From NCBI GenBank assembly GCA_031271265.1, contig JAISWB010000096.1:39621-103620 (forward strand): a DNA stretch of 64,000 bases, read 5' to 3'. The translations under genes were made by a program, and so were the position numbers. Position 1 is the first letter of the stretch; each line of letters begins with the position of its first letter. The DNA is from Desulfovibrio sp. Lineage in GTDB: Bacteria; Desulfobacterota; Desulfovibrionia; Desulfovibrionales; Desulfovibrionaceae. Below, piece by piece: positions 47,965 to 57,078 of the stretch. Below the pieces are notes generated by a model, which was given only the letters and a program-made list of their open reading frames with translations, was not told the DNA's origin and did no database searches.

Positions 47965-49788
47965 TTATTGTATGCCGAAAGCCGCAATGCGCCGCAGGGC
48001 ACCGAGCGCGAGGGCCGCTGCCGCCGCGACTCCGAGGAACAGTTCCGGCAGGGGATGCAGGCGGTGGTACAGGGTCCGTTCGGCTCCGGCGGCGACTTCG
48101 GCCGTCAGCGTATCTTCCGTGAACAATCCGTCCACGCGGGCCGTCAGCCTTCCCCGGTCGTCGAATACCGCGCTTATGCCGGTATTGGTGGCGCGGATCA
48201 GCGGTCTTGCCTGCTCTACGGCGCGTACCGCGGAATGGGCCAGATGCTGCAGTGGGGCGGAACTTTTTCTGAACCAGGCGTCGTTGCTGACGTTCAGCAG
48301 GATGTCCGCGCCCTGTCGCACCTGCTCCTGCGCCGGGTAGGGGAAGACCGCTTCATAACAGATCAGCGGCCCGAGGGAAAGGGGAGATTTGCCGTCCAAA
48401 ATCAGGAGCCGGGGGGTGGTGCCCGGAGAGAAGCTCATGCCCTGCAGCAGCCCGCGCAGGAAAGGAATATCGTCCACAAGGGGTATGTATTCGCCGAAGG
48501 GTACCAGATGCACCTTGTCGTAGCGTCCCGCGATTCGACCCTTGGGGGAGAGCAGAAAGAGCGAGTTGTGCAGGCGTGCCCCGCCTTGCTCGTCCGTGTC
48601 CGCCGCTATGCTGCCGAAGCCCAGGTACACGGCGTGCCGGGCGGCAAAGCGGCGCACAGGATCATCCAACTCCCGACGCCGGGAAAAATGGAAGGGCACG
48701 GCGGTTTCAGGCCAGACGACGAGGCGTACCGGGAGCGCGTCTTCGCCGGCGCGTCGCCCGGCGTCTTCGGCAAGGGCCTGTTCGGACAGTCGGATATAAT
48801 GTTCGACGGTTGCCTGCTGAAATGCCCTGTCCCATTTTCGGGACTGGTCGATGTTGCCCTGTACGGCAATGAAGCGCAAACGCGTCTGCGCGCCGCCGTC
48901 TTCCCCGTTGCGGGCATCGGGGTCGAGGCGTTGCGCGCCGCAGACAAAGAGGGCGGCGGGAATCATCAGCGCCGTGCCGATCAGGGCGGCACGTTCATGA
49001 AGAGCCGCGCCGACCAGGGAGGTGCTCTCCGCCGGAAGCGCTTTCAGCGCGGACGCGCACAGACAGGCCGCGACCGCGTAAGCCGCGCTCAGCGCATAGC
49101 CGCCCGCATAGGCCGCGCCCTGCAGCATGACGGGAAAAAACGCGAAGGCCGAACTCAGGGTCAGCCAGGGAAAACCGCTGAAGAGCACGCTGTTCAGCAC
49201 TTCAAAGCCGCCGTAGGCCAGGCCGCTCAACAGAGGCGGGGCCGCGGCGCGCAGCAGGCGTCCCGGCCTCCGCGCGCGGTCCGCGGCGGCGAAAACGCGG
49301 ATGAAGGTCCGGGCGGCAAAGGCCGTGAGGGCGCCGTAACAGGCCAGGAAGGCGTAAAGGGCGAGAAGCAGGGGCAGGACAAGGACCGGGGACATGCCCG
49401 CCACGTCCAGCATGGGCCAGGCCAGCCAATACAGGCCTGCCGCGTTGCTTAAAAAACTCAGAAGCCAGCCGTACGCCGCCGCTTCTCCGTCTGAAGCGGC
49501 ATGGGAAGCGGTCAGGTACAGGCAGAAGGGATGGAGCAGGGCCGTGAAGGGCGAATGGAGTACCGCGTTCGGCAGCCCGAAAAAAAAGCCTGCTGCCCCG
49601 ACGACGCTAAGAAGGACGAGTCCGGGCGCAACACGGAACGGCCGGACCGGTCCCGTGAGGGGAGAGACGCCCCCGCCGGAGGCCGGTTTGCGTCCGGGCT
49701 TCGCCCGGAGCGGATCGGCCGGGTCACGGGACAAGGCGTCCCGCTTGCGCTCCGGGGATGCCGGAACGGGACGCGGCGGCTTGCGCAT
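47965..49788 (-). CDS. lnt: Apolipoprotein N-acyltransferase
   Basis: LGPLICYEAVFPYPAQEQVRQGADILLNVSNDAWF, LIRATNTGISAVFDDRGRL, VVWPETAVPF. Confidence 0.93.
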   Translation of the reverse strand: MRKPPRPVPASPERKRDALSRDPADPLRAKPGRKPASGGGVSPLTGPVRPFRVAPGLVLLSVVGAAGFFFGLPNAVLHSPFTALLHPFCLYLTASHAASDGEAAAYGWLLSFLSNAAGLYWLAWPMLDVAGMSPVLVLPLLLALYAFLACYGALTAFAARTFIRVFAAADRARRPGRLLRAAAPPLLSGLAYGGFEVLNSVLFSGFPWLTLSSAFAFFPVMLQGAAYAGGYALSAAYAVAACLCASALKALPAESTSLVGAALHERAALIGTALMIPAALFVCGAQRLDPDARNGEDGGAQTRLRFIAVQGNIDQSRKWDRAFQQATVEHYIRLSEQALAEDAGRRAGEDALPVRLVVWPETAVPFHFSRRRELDDPVRRFAARHAVYLGFGSIAADTDEQGGARLHNSLFLLSPKGRIAGRYDKVHLVPFGEYIPLVDDIPFLRGLLQGMSFSPGTTPRLLILDGKSPLSLGPLICYEAVFPYPAQEQVRQGADILLNVSNDAWFRKSSAPLQHLAHSAVRAVEQARPLIRATNTGISAVFDDRGRLTARVDGLFTEDTLTAEVAAGAERTLYHRLHPLPELFLGVAAAAALALGALRRIAAFGIQ

Positions 49789-49815
49789 ACCGGAGATTAC
49801 CTTAACTGCCGCTGT

Positions 49816-50709
49816 TCAGTCCCGTTTTTCCGCAGGGCCTTCGGTTCCGTCCTTGCGCGGTGCGGCATCGACCGCGCCGCTTTCCGGAAACGTCAGGCGC
49901 ACGGAATTGATGTGCTTGGGGTCCGATTCGATAACGGTGAACACGGCGCCTCCGGCGTCGTCCGGCGCGAAGCTCTCGCCGGGCAGGGGCACGCGGCCGG
50001 CAAGATGCGTAAGATAGCCGCCTATGGTGTCCACTTCGTCGGATTCCAGGGTGAGGTGCAGGCTTTCGTTCAGGTCGTCCAGACCGGCGCGTCCGTTGAC
50101 CAGATAACTGCCGTCGTCCTGCAGGCAGATTTCCTCTTCGCGCGGCGCGTCGTGTTCGTCTTCGATATCGCCCACGATCTGCTCCAGCACATCTTCGATG
50201 GTGACCAGACCGGCCGTGCCGCCGTATTCGTCCAGTATGACGGCCAGATGATTTTTGCGGCTGCGGAATTCGTGCAGAAGATCCAGGACATTTTTGCTTT
50301 CGGGCACGAAAAAGGGTTCGCGCATGATTTCCGACAGCGCCCGCGTGTGTTTGTTCGGGTCCAGAAGACCCTGAATCAGATCCTTGGCATGCACGATGCC
50401 GACGATGTTGTCGCGGTTTTCGGAAAAGACGGGGATGCGGGAATGGCCGGTGGAAACGATGAGGTCGGCCATGGTTGTGATGGTTTCACTGTGCGGAAGA
50501 CAGGCTATGTCCGTGCGCGGGGTCATGATGTCCCTGACCTGCAGCTCGTCAAGGGTCAGAACGCTGAGGAGCATGCTCCTCTCTTCGGTGTCCAGTTCTC
50601 CTTCCTCACCCGCCTCCATAATGGCCTGTTCCACCGTGTCGGCGTGGCGTCCGCGGAACCACCCGCTTAGTGTGCGCCATATCCCGTGACTGTCTGAGCC
50701 TTCGTCCAA
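49816..50709 (-). CDS. corC: CorC/HlyC family CBS-domain protein (probable TTG start)
   Basis: VRDIMTPRTDIACLP, GHSRIPVFSENRDNIVGIVHAKDL, VILDEYGGTAGLVTIEDVLEQIVGDIEDEHD; GGGAGGAA upstream of TTG. Confidence 0.88.
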   Translation of the reverse strand: MDEGSDSHGIWRTLSGWFRGRHADTVEQAIMEAGEEGELDTEERSMLLSVLTLDELQVRDIMTPRTDIACLPHSETITTMADLIVSTGHSRIPVFSENRDNIVGIVHAKDLIQGLLDPNKHTRALSEIMREPFFVPESKNVLDLLHEFRSRKNHLAVILDEYGGTAGLVTIEDVLEQIVGDIEDEHDAPREEEICLQDDGSYLVNGRAGLDDLNESLHLTLESDEVDTIGGYLTHLAGRVPLPGESFAPDDAGGAVFTVIESDPKHINSVRLTFPESGAVDAAPRKDGTEGPAEKRD

Positions 50710-50759
50710 ATGTTCCTCCCTGGCTTGCCCGGATTTGCGCGCCGGCGGCCTTGTCGGCG

Positions 50760-51788
50760 TCAGATCGGGTGTTCTCTGAATAGTTCGATATGCCGGCGCA
50801 TGATCCATTTCCCCAGCGGTTCAATGTCGCTGGCAAGGGAAACGCGCAGCCATTCAAGACTGCCCGGCTCTCCCGGTATGGCGTGTTCGCGCGGCCTGGC
50901 CCAGGCCAGGCATTGCAGACCCAGGTTGGTCATCCTCGAGGCATGGTCCACCCACACGCTCTGGATGCGGCAGTGCAGCCACAGGCGCAGGCGTTTGTCG
51001 TTTTCCGGATCCAGGAGGTCCACCATCAGGATAAGCTGCTCAATCGCGTTGAACTGCAGGTGTCGTTCGTTCATGGTACTGTATGACAGCCCGAGGCGCG
51101 CGCCGCCCGCCGAGAGGTCGACGATCACGAACTGTTCGGCGATGCCGGGAAGATACAGCAGGCAGGGTGAAGGCCACAGGGAAATGTCGTGGAGTCTGTC
51201 CGGCATGGGCATGCTTTTGTTGTGCCAGATTGCACTGCCCAAAAGGCAGGAGGGAGGGGGCGATATGCGCAGGAAGGCGCGTTTTTGCTTGTTTTCAAGG
51301 GATTGCGGCAGCGGCAGGGTAATGTAACAGATGCCGGGCGGTTGCTGCTTGATGCCGGCAATGGCGGAGGTAAATGTGTAAAAAATAATTTCCTTGTTGA
51401 CCTTGATGCGGAAAAAGACTGCGAGGTCGCGGCCTATCCATTTGTCGGACAAACTTTTCAGTCCGTTCAATTCCAGTGAAATCTCAGAGGATCCGAGGTG
51501 GTCGGGCGCGCAGCTCAGGGTCGGCCTGCGCTGTCCGCCTGCCGTTTTGACCTGCACCTCGAAGGTCGCGCGCTGGTCGAAGGCCGTATTCAGAATGTTG
51601 CGTATCGTTTTTTCATCGTTGATGAACCCGCCGGGGTAGCGTCGGGTGCGATACGTCACCGCCAGTTTGATGACGAAAACGACAAGAACGACCAGTACGG
51701 AAACGCCGACGGTCAACAACCAAACGCGGATACCTTCCGGGTTCAGCGGGGGGAGAGAAAAAAAATGTTGTATGTCGGTCAGGGTCAT
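50760..51788 (-). CDS. Membrane-anchored PilZ (c-di-GMP binding) protein
   Basis: N-terminal TM; KQKRAFLRISP (RxxxR-type) and VDLSAGGARLGL (D/NxSxxG-type) motifs. Confidence 0.7.
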   Translation of the reverse strand: MTLTDIQHFFSLPPLNPEGIRVWLLTVGVSVLVVLVVFVIKLAVTYRTRRYPGGFINDEKTIRNILNTAFDQRATFEVQVKTAGGQRRPTLSCAPDHLGSSEISLELNGLKSLSDKWIGRDLAVFFRIKVNKEIIFYTFTSAIAGIKQQPPGICYITLPLPQSLENKQKRAFLRISPPPSCLLGSAIWHNKSMPMPDRLHDISLWPSPCLLYLPGIAEQFVIVDLSAGGARLGLSYSTMNERHLQFNAIEQLILMVDLLDPENDKRLRLWLHCRIQSVWVDHASRMTNLGLQCLAWARPREHAIPGEPGSLEWLRVSLASDIEPLGKWIMRRHIELFREHPI

Positions 51789-51894
51789 CTGTACATCCGG
51801 AACAGCCGGAGAGCATGGAAATTCCGTCCGGCGCGGCAATCCTTATCCGGCTCCGTCCACAGGCCGGCACCGCCCCGGCCGGCGGGAGCCGGCC

Positions 51895-52000
51895 GGCATC
51901 TCTCCTCCCTGAAGGGAGGCGCCGGCTAAAATGTATGCCCGGCTTTGCCGGGCGTCAAGTAGCAATCCTCCTGAAGAGAAGTTTTAAACCATAAAGGAAC
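51895..52000. repeat. Family B repeat, orphan copy (B6)
   Basis: ctcctccctgaagggaggcgccggctaaaatgtatgcccggctttgccgggcgtcaagtagcaatcctcctgaagagaagttttaaaccataaaggaacg. Confidence 0.6.
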
Positions 52001-52017
52001 GTCTGATAAATTTGCGG

Positions 52018-53241
52018 TCAGGTATCGAACAGCATGGTCAGCACGGTTCCTGCATCGGCTATGGTAGCGCGGATGTCCGATTTTTCGTCCGGGGCGTGGG
52101 CATTGGACGGCAACGTCGCCCATGCGGCTGCGTGCAGTCCGCGGCGGCGCAGGCACAGGGTGAGGGTTTGTCCGCCCGTCCCGCAGAGTTTGCCTTCAAT
52201 GCCCCGGTGTCTGCGCAGGGCGTCCAGCAGTCTGCGCACGACGGGCGCATCGGCGGGCGTTGCCGCCGTTGCCTGTTCGCCGCATATCCGTTCGACTTCC
52301 GCCGTTGCCCCATAGCGGCCGGTCGCCTCTTGCGCCAGGGCGCGGACCTTCGCTTCCACCTCCGCAAGACCCCTGTCCGGCAGGACGCGGCAGTCCAGGT
52401 AAAATACGTCCTTACCCGGCAGGGTGTTGATGTTTTCCACGTTGGCTTCTTTTTTGGTCGGCACGAAGGTGGAGCAGGGCGGGGAGAACAGGGGGTCGAA
52501 GCCGGGAAAGGCGCTTTCCAGGCCGTCCATTGCCTGGATGCAGGCGGCGGCGGCGCGCAGGGAGTTTACGCCGTTCTGCGGTGCGGCGGCGTGGCACTGT
52601 TTGCCGTTGACCGTCACTTTCAGCCACAGCCGGCTTTTTTCCGCCGTTTCCACCATATCGCCTGCGCTGTTGCCGATGTCCGGCACCAGAAACAGATCCC
52701 GAGGGCCGAAGAGTTCCGGCGCACAGTCCAGAACATGCGGCAGCCCGCGGCTCATGCCGGTTTCCTCGTCGGCGACGAAAAGCAGGCCCAGCGACAGGTC
52801 GGGGGTCACCCCGCAGGCGATCAGAGCCTCGGCGGCCAGCAGTGCCGTGACTACGGCCTGCTGGTTGTCCTCCACCCCGCGTCCGTAAACATAATCACCT
52901 TCCACGCGCAGGACGTGGGGCGGGTGTTGCCAAAGCGCCTCGTCTCCCGGCGGGACGATATCCAGATGCGCGATCAGCCGGAGGGTTTGATCGCGTTTTC
53001 CCTGCACGCGGGCCGATATGTTGGGGCGGAAACCGCTGGGGCAACGCGGGTCCGGGCAGTCATGGCGGCGGATCCGTCCGAGCCCGGCGCGCATCATTTC
53101 CAGTTCCAGCCAGTCAGCCCTGTCGGCTTCACCCGGTCCGTTGTTGTCGGGCCCCACGGCCGGCCTGGAGGTCAGCTCGCGTTGCAGGTCGATGACACGT
53201 CCGCGCCGGCCGTCAAGGTAGGCGAGTAAACGGGTCAGCAT
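52018..53241 (-). CDS. M20 family metallopeptidase
   Basis: RLIAHLDIVPPGDEALWQHPPHVLRVEGDYVYGRGVEDNQQAVV, LLFVADEETGM, C-terminal NAHAPDEKSDI. Confidence 0.9.
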   Translation of the reverse strand: MLTRLLAYLDGRRGRVIDLQRELTSRPAVGPDNNGPGEADRADWLELEMMRAGLGRIRRHDCPDPRCPSGFRPNISARVQGKRDQTLRLIAHLDIVPPGDEALWQHPPHVLRVEGDYVYGRGVEDNQQAVVTALLAAEALIACGVTPDLSLGLLFVADEETGMSRGLPHVLDCAPELFGPRDLFLVPDIGNSAGDMVETAEKSRLWLKVTVNGKQCHAAAPQNGVNSLRAAAACIQAMDGLESAFPGFDPLFSPPCSTFVPTKKEANVENINTLPGKDVFYLDCRVLPDRGLAEVEAKVRALAQEATGRYGATAEVERICGEQATAATPADAPVVRRLLDALRRHRGIEGKLCGTGGQTLTLCLRRRGLHAAAWATLPSNAHAPDEKSDIRATIADAGTVLTMLFDT

Positions 53242-53264
53242 GCGGAGGCCGGACGGAGGAATGT

Positions 53265-53543
53265 TTACCGTCCGCCCTTGGCGGCGCGCTTGGAGGCCTT
53301 GAGCGGGTTCACCTTGGCTTGGGCAGCCGCGGCAACGCGGGTATGCGTGGAAAAGTTGCAGGGCCCCATTGACCATTTGGCCGCGGGCTGCGGGTAGCTC
53401 GAACAGTACCGGGCGTCTTCAAAGTCGCGGATACGGGAGCATCCGTCGCATTGTTCCGTTACCGGCTGGAAGAGTGCGCCGTTGTACAGCATACCTTCCC
53501 GGGTCATGCTCGCTCCGGGGAAGCTTCGGGTTTCTTTGCTCAT
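53265..53543 (-). CDS. PxxKW family cysteine-rich protein
   Basis: QCDGCSRIRDFEDARYCSSYPQPAAKWSMGPCNFSTH. Confidence 0.85.
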   Translation of the reverse strand: MSKETRSFPGASMTREGMLYNGALFQPVTEQCDGCSRIRDFEDARYCSSYPQPAAKWSMGPCNFSTHTRVAAAAQAKVNPLKASKRAAKGGR

Positions 53544-53545
53544 CT

Positions 53546-53735
53546 GAAATTCCTCTATGGTCTGAAGTCTCTCCTTTTAAGGAGAGGCGCACTCGGTGCC
53601 CGGCAGAGCCGGGCATACCTTTCGGCCGCCTCTCCCTTCAAGGAGGGGTAAATTCACAGGGAGCCCATCCGCCGGGGCCGAGCCTGCGTACGGAGGGCGA
53701 GGGCTGCGGATTGCAACAGCACCGGCAACGCATGT
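53546..53735. repeat. Family B repeat, long copy (B7) at the PxxKW gene start
   Basis: ttcctctatggtctgaagtctctccttttaagg...cccggcagagccgggcatac...ctctcccttcaaggagggg...cccatccgccgg...gctgcggattgcaac; co-linear with B2. Confidence 0.65.
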
Positions 53736-53828
53736 AACCGAGTCCGGGCAAAAGTCAAGGTCTTTTTGCGCGGTCGCGGGGCCGCGCCGGGGCCGGACAT
53801 AGCCCGGCCGGTAAGCGGCAAAATGTTC

Positions 53829-55610
53829 TCACTGTTGCAATGTTTCCGGCAATGCGCATCTGGAAGAGCGCGGCCCGGCGAACAGCACGCGCCCTTTTTC
53901 CAGGCGCAGTTCATGCGTGAAAAGGTCCGCCCGGTCACCGTGGTGGGAAACGCAGATCAGGGTGACGCCGTGTTGCGCGAGTTCGTGCAGATTGTCGAAA
54001 AAAAGCGCCCGGCCCTCCGCGTCCAGCCCGGAGCAGGGTTCGTCCAGCAGCAGCACGGGCGGCGATGCGGCCAGCGCCCTGGCCAGCATAACCCTGCGCG
54101 CATTGCCTGTGGACAGGGAATACAGGGGAGCGTCCGCAGCGTGAAGCACGCCCATGCCTTCCAACCGGAAGCGGGCGCGTTTGCGCTCGTCACGACGGAT
54201 TTCCCCGTAAAGGCCGATGCTTCCGCGCAGACCGGAAATCACCGTCTCTTCGGCAGTCAGATCGTAGGCGTACAGATCCTGAAACTGGTCGGAAACATAG
54301 CCGACGTTCCTGCGCAGTTCCTCCAGACCGGGGCGTTTACCTCCCCACCACGACACGCTGCTCCCCAGCGCGGCCTGCTCATCACCGTAAAGCAGGCGCA
54401 GCAGGGTACTCTTGCCCGACCCGTTGGGGCCGGAAAGCAGCCATTGTTCACCCGGCAGCACGGTCCAGTGTATGTCGTGCAGGACTTTGCAGCCTTCGAT
54501 GAACACGTTTACCTGTTCCAGGCGCAGCAACGGCGCGCGGCGGGCTGCCCAAGCCCCGGTCCCGGCAAAGGAGCAGGGGGGAGTGCTGCGGGGAGTATTC
54601 GGGGCGGCAGGCGGCGTATTGTCCTCCCGTCCGGCAGGAGCGCAGTTGAAGCAGACCACGTCCGGCGGAGGGTTGTCTTCCCGTACGGACGCTGCCGCGC
54701 ATTCCAGGGCAGATTTTTCTTCGCTTACGGCCGATGTCGCGGCGTGTTCCGGGGAAAGGTCGGCCTGCCGCACAGCCGATGTCGCTGTGTGTTCCGGATA
54801 ACGGATATCTTCCGGCAGGGCCGGCGCGTCCGCACATTGCGGAGAAAGAACATCTTTCGTCAGGGCCGGCGTGTCCGCTCCGGCAGCGCATCGTGTGACG
54901 CGGCCGTTCCGCACCAGCAGCATTTCCCGCATGAAAGGCGGGATGTCCTCGTTTCTGTGGGCGCTTGCGATGAGCGTGCAGCGTCCGGCGGCGAGTTCCA
55001 GACCGCGCGCTGCGGCGCGCCGCGCTTCCGCGTCCAGGCCGTCGAGAGGCTCGTCCAGAAGGAGCAGCCGGGGACGGCCCATAAGCGCCCGCAAGATGAG
55101 GCAGAGACGGAGCTTGCCCCGGCTCATGGCAGGCAGACGGAGGGAAAGGATATCCGCGGCACCCGCGGCTTCGGCCAGTTCCAAGGCGCGCTCGTCGCGC
55201 CCGGACGGTGCCGTGCCGTAAAGCGTCAGGGCGTTGTCCAGACCGGAGAGCATGATCTCCCGGCCCGTCACCGGCGCGCCCAGCCTGACCAGACGGCGCT
55301 GTTGCGCAGGCGAAACCAGGCGCGCGTATTCGCGCGCCGTCAGCGGTGAAGAGTCGGCAACCCCTTCAAAGTACCAGTATATTTTCCCCGGCCGCGCGCG
55401 CTCCGGCAGATTCTGCGCAGGCCGCAGGTCGCCGTGCAGCAGGGAGAGCAAGGTGGATTTTCCCGAACCGTTTGCCCCGACCAAGGCCAGATGTTCCCCG
55501 AAACGCAGGTCCAGCGAAAGCTCGTTAAAGACAAGGTTGCGGCGGAAGCCGGCATACACCCTTTCCAGGCGGACCATAAGCGGCGCGGGTGAGGAGAAAC
55601 GGTCACGCAT
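53829..55610 (-). CDS. Dual-ATPase ABC protein (ModF-like) with repetitive inter-domain linker
   Basis: Two Walker A (GANGSGKSTLLSLL, GPNGSGKSTLLRLL), LSTGNARRVMLARAL, LLLDEP motifs; ATG 55610. Confidence 0.85.
   Translation of the reverse strand: MRDRFSSPAPLMVRLERVYAGFRRNLVFNELSLDLRFGEHLALVGANGSGKSTLLSLLHGDLRPAQNLPERARPGKIYWYFEGVADSSPLTAREYARLVSPAQQRRLVRLGAPVTGREIMLSGLDNALTLYGTAPSGRDERALELAEAAGAADILSLRLPAMSRGKLRLCLILRALMGRPRLLLLDEPLDGLDAEARRAAARGLELAAGRCTLIASAHRNEDIPPFMREMLLVRNGRVTRCAAGADTPALTKDVLSPQCADAPALPEDIRYPEHTATSAVRQADLSPEHAATSAVSEEKSALECAAASVREDNPPPDVVCFNCAPAGREDNTPPAAPNTPRSTPPCSFAGTGAWAARRAPLLRLEQVNVFIEGCKVLHDIHWTVLPGEQWLLSGPNGSGKSTLLRLLYGDEQAALGSSVSWWGGKRPGLEELRRNVGYVSDQFQDLYAYDLTAEETVISGLRGSIGLYGEIRRDERKRARFRLEGMGVLHAADAPLYSLSTGNARRVMLARALAASPPVLLLDEPCSGLDAEGRALFFDNLHELAQHGVTLICVSHHGDRADLFTHELRLEKGRVLFAGPRSSRCALPETLQQ
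54595..54900 (-). repeat. 45-bp-period degenerate coding repeat (15 aa) between the two ABC domains
   Basis: gccgatgtcgc/gccggcgcgtc-type starts at 54730, 54775, 54820 and 54865, with weaker units at 54685 and 54640. Confidence 0.8.
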
Positions 55611-56641
55611 CAGGGCGAAGGAACGCTGAACGGCATACGGCGCGCTTGTCCGCCGCGTGTGGGTATGCAACTGTAGGTGTAGCCGAAGGAGGCGGCATAG
55701 CGGGCCAGTTCCGCAAAGGCAAAAGCAGGCGTATCGACGCAGTGGGCATCGGAGGCGAACGCGATGTCCAGACCGAGTTCCGTCGCAACGGTCATGATGC
55801 GCGGACCGGGGTAGATTTCGCGGCACGGTTTGCGCAGGCCCGCCGACGACACTTCAAGCAGCATGCCGGCGTCGCGCACGGCTGTCAGGGCGCGGCGCAG
55901 CAGGGACACCGCTTCATCGGTGTCCAGCCAGAGCTTGAAATCCTCTATGCTGAATATCTTGATGAGGTCCGGGTGGGCCGCGATATGGAACAGCCCGCTT
56001 TCGCACATGGCGGTCAGATCGTCATAGTAGCGGGCATAGGCGCCGAAACGTTCCCGTCGGGAAAGCCGATCCCAGTCGGCACGGTCGGCATCGAAACCCC
56101 AGGTGCCTTGAAAATGCAGGCCGCCGATCACGTAATCAAAGTCCCGGCCGCACAGAAAATCACGCGTGTACGCTTCGTACCCGCGCAGGTAATCGGCCTC
56201 TATGCCGGACAATACCTCAATGCCGCGCGCGGCACCGCGCCGGGCGATTTCCCGCACTTCGCGCAGGTAATCGGGCAGCCCGCGCACAAGTTTTTCCCGG
56301 TAATCGGACGGGTAGACAAAGCCGTCCGGACGCGGGGAATGCTCGGAAAAACCTATGACCGCAAGCCCCTTGGAGCGCGCCGACAGGTACATGCTCTCGA
56401 CGTCGGCCGTGCCGTGCGAACAGCTGGTGTGCATGTGCAGGTCGACGACAACGGGAGATGCAGGGAAGCACTGATTAAGGGGGCTCCGCCCCAAACTCCG
56501 CCGGGGCCCCGTCCAGTCGTCCTTGCGCCCGTTCAGGCCGGCTCCTGCCGGGGGAAATGATTTCCCGCGGGCCCCCTCATTCGGCAAGGCAGAAGGCAAA
56601 AGACACCTCGTGACGACACTGTTTGTTACAAGGTAACGCAC
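55610..56641 (-). CDS. PHP-domain histidinol-phosphatase-like protein
   Basis: VVVDLHMHTSCSHGTADVE, FSEHSP, GLHFQGTWGFD, HPDL, ASDAHCVDT. Confidence 0.85.
   Translation of the reverse strand: MRYLVTNSVVTRCLLPSALPNEGARGKSFPPAGAGLNGRKDDWTGPRRSLGRSPLNQCFPASPVVVDLHMHTSCSHGTADVESMYLSARSKGLAVIGFSEHSPRPDGFVYPSDYREKLVRGLPDYLREVREIARRGAARGIEVLSGIEADYLRGYEAYTRDFLCGRDFDYVIGGLHFQGTWGFDADRADWDRLSRRERFGAYARYYDDLTAMCESGLFHIAAHPDLIKIFSIEDFKLWLDTDEAVSLLRRALTAVRDAGMLLEVSSAGLRKPCREIYPGPRIMTVATELGLDIAFASDAHCVDTPAFAFAELARYAASFGYTYSCIPTRGGQARRMPFSVPSP
56461..56575. repeat. Family A repeat copy (A5), inside the PHP ORF N-terminus
   Basis: gggaagcactgattaagggggctccgccccaaactccgccggggcccc...gccgggggaaatgatttccc. 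Confidence 0.55.
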
Positions 56642-56677
56642 AAATTTTTGCCTGCACTCCTAATGGGGGGTGCAGAG

Positions 56678-56760
56678 GGAATCATCAGCCTTACGCCTGC
56701 TCAGGCTGACCCTGCCGGGTCCAGGGCGGAGCCCCGGCCGCCGGAGGCATAAAAATAAAG
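56678..56760. repeat. Family A repeat copy (A6), upstream of PHP ORF
   Basis: TCAGCCT-TACGCCTGCTC-AGGCTGA hairpin then ccgggtccagggcggagccccggccgccggaggcataaaaataaa, parallel to 24195-24245. Confidence 0.55.
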
Positions 56761-56772
56761 CATTACGCTGTA

Positions 56773-57051
56773 CTAGGGGTTGTTCAGAACCAGACGCAAC
56801 GCCTCGCGGACGGCCTCGTCCACGGCGTTTTTGCGCACGGGCTCGCGCAGCACGATGGTGCCGCGCTGGGTGTAGCGCGGCGGAAGCAGATTCAGGGCCA
56901 TGGCGTAGATATCCCGAATCAGGTCGCCGTGGGGATCGCTCAATGCCTGAATATCTTCGTTTGCCGCCATGCTTTTCAGTACACGTTGTTCGTTGCGGTT
57001 GCGCACGGCATACAGATCCGTGCCCGATAATATATAGTTTTCGCGCTTCAT
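56773..57051 (-). CDS. ComFB-like protein
   Basis: DPHGDLIRDIYAMALNLLPPRYTQRGTIVLREP; small ComFB-type domain. Confidence 0.65.
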   Translation of the reverse strand: MKRENYILSGTDLYAVRNRNEQRVLKSMAANEDIQALSDPHGDLIRDIYAMALNLLPPRYTQRGTIVLREPVRKNAVDEAVREALRLVLNNP

Positions 57052-57078
57052 CGGAAATTCCTTTATGCCCGCTCCGCA

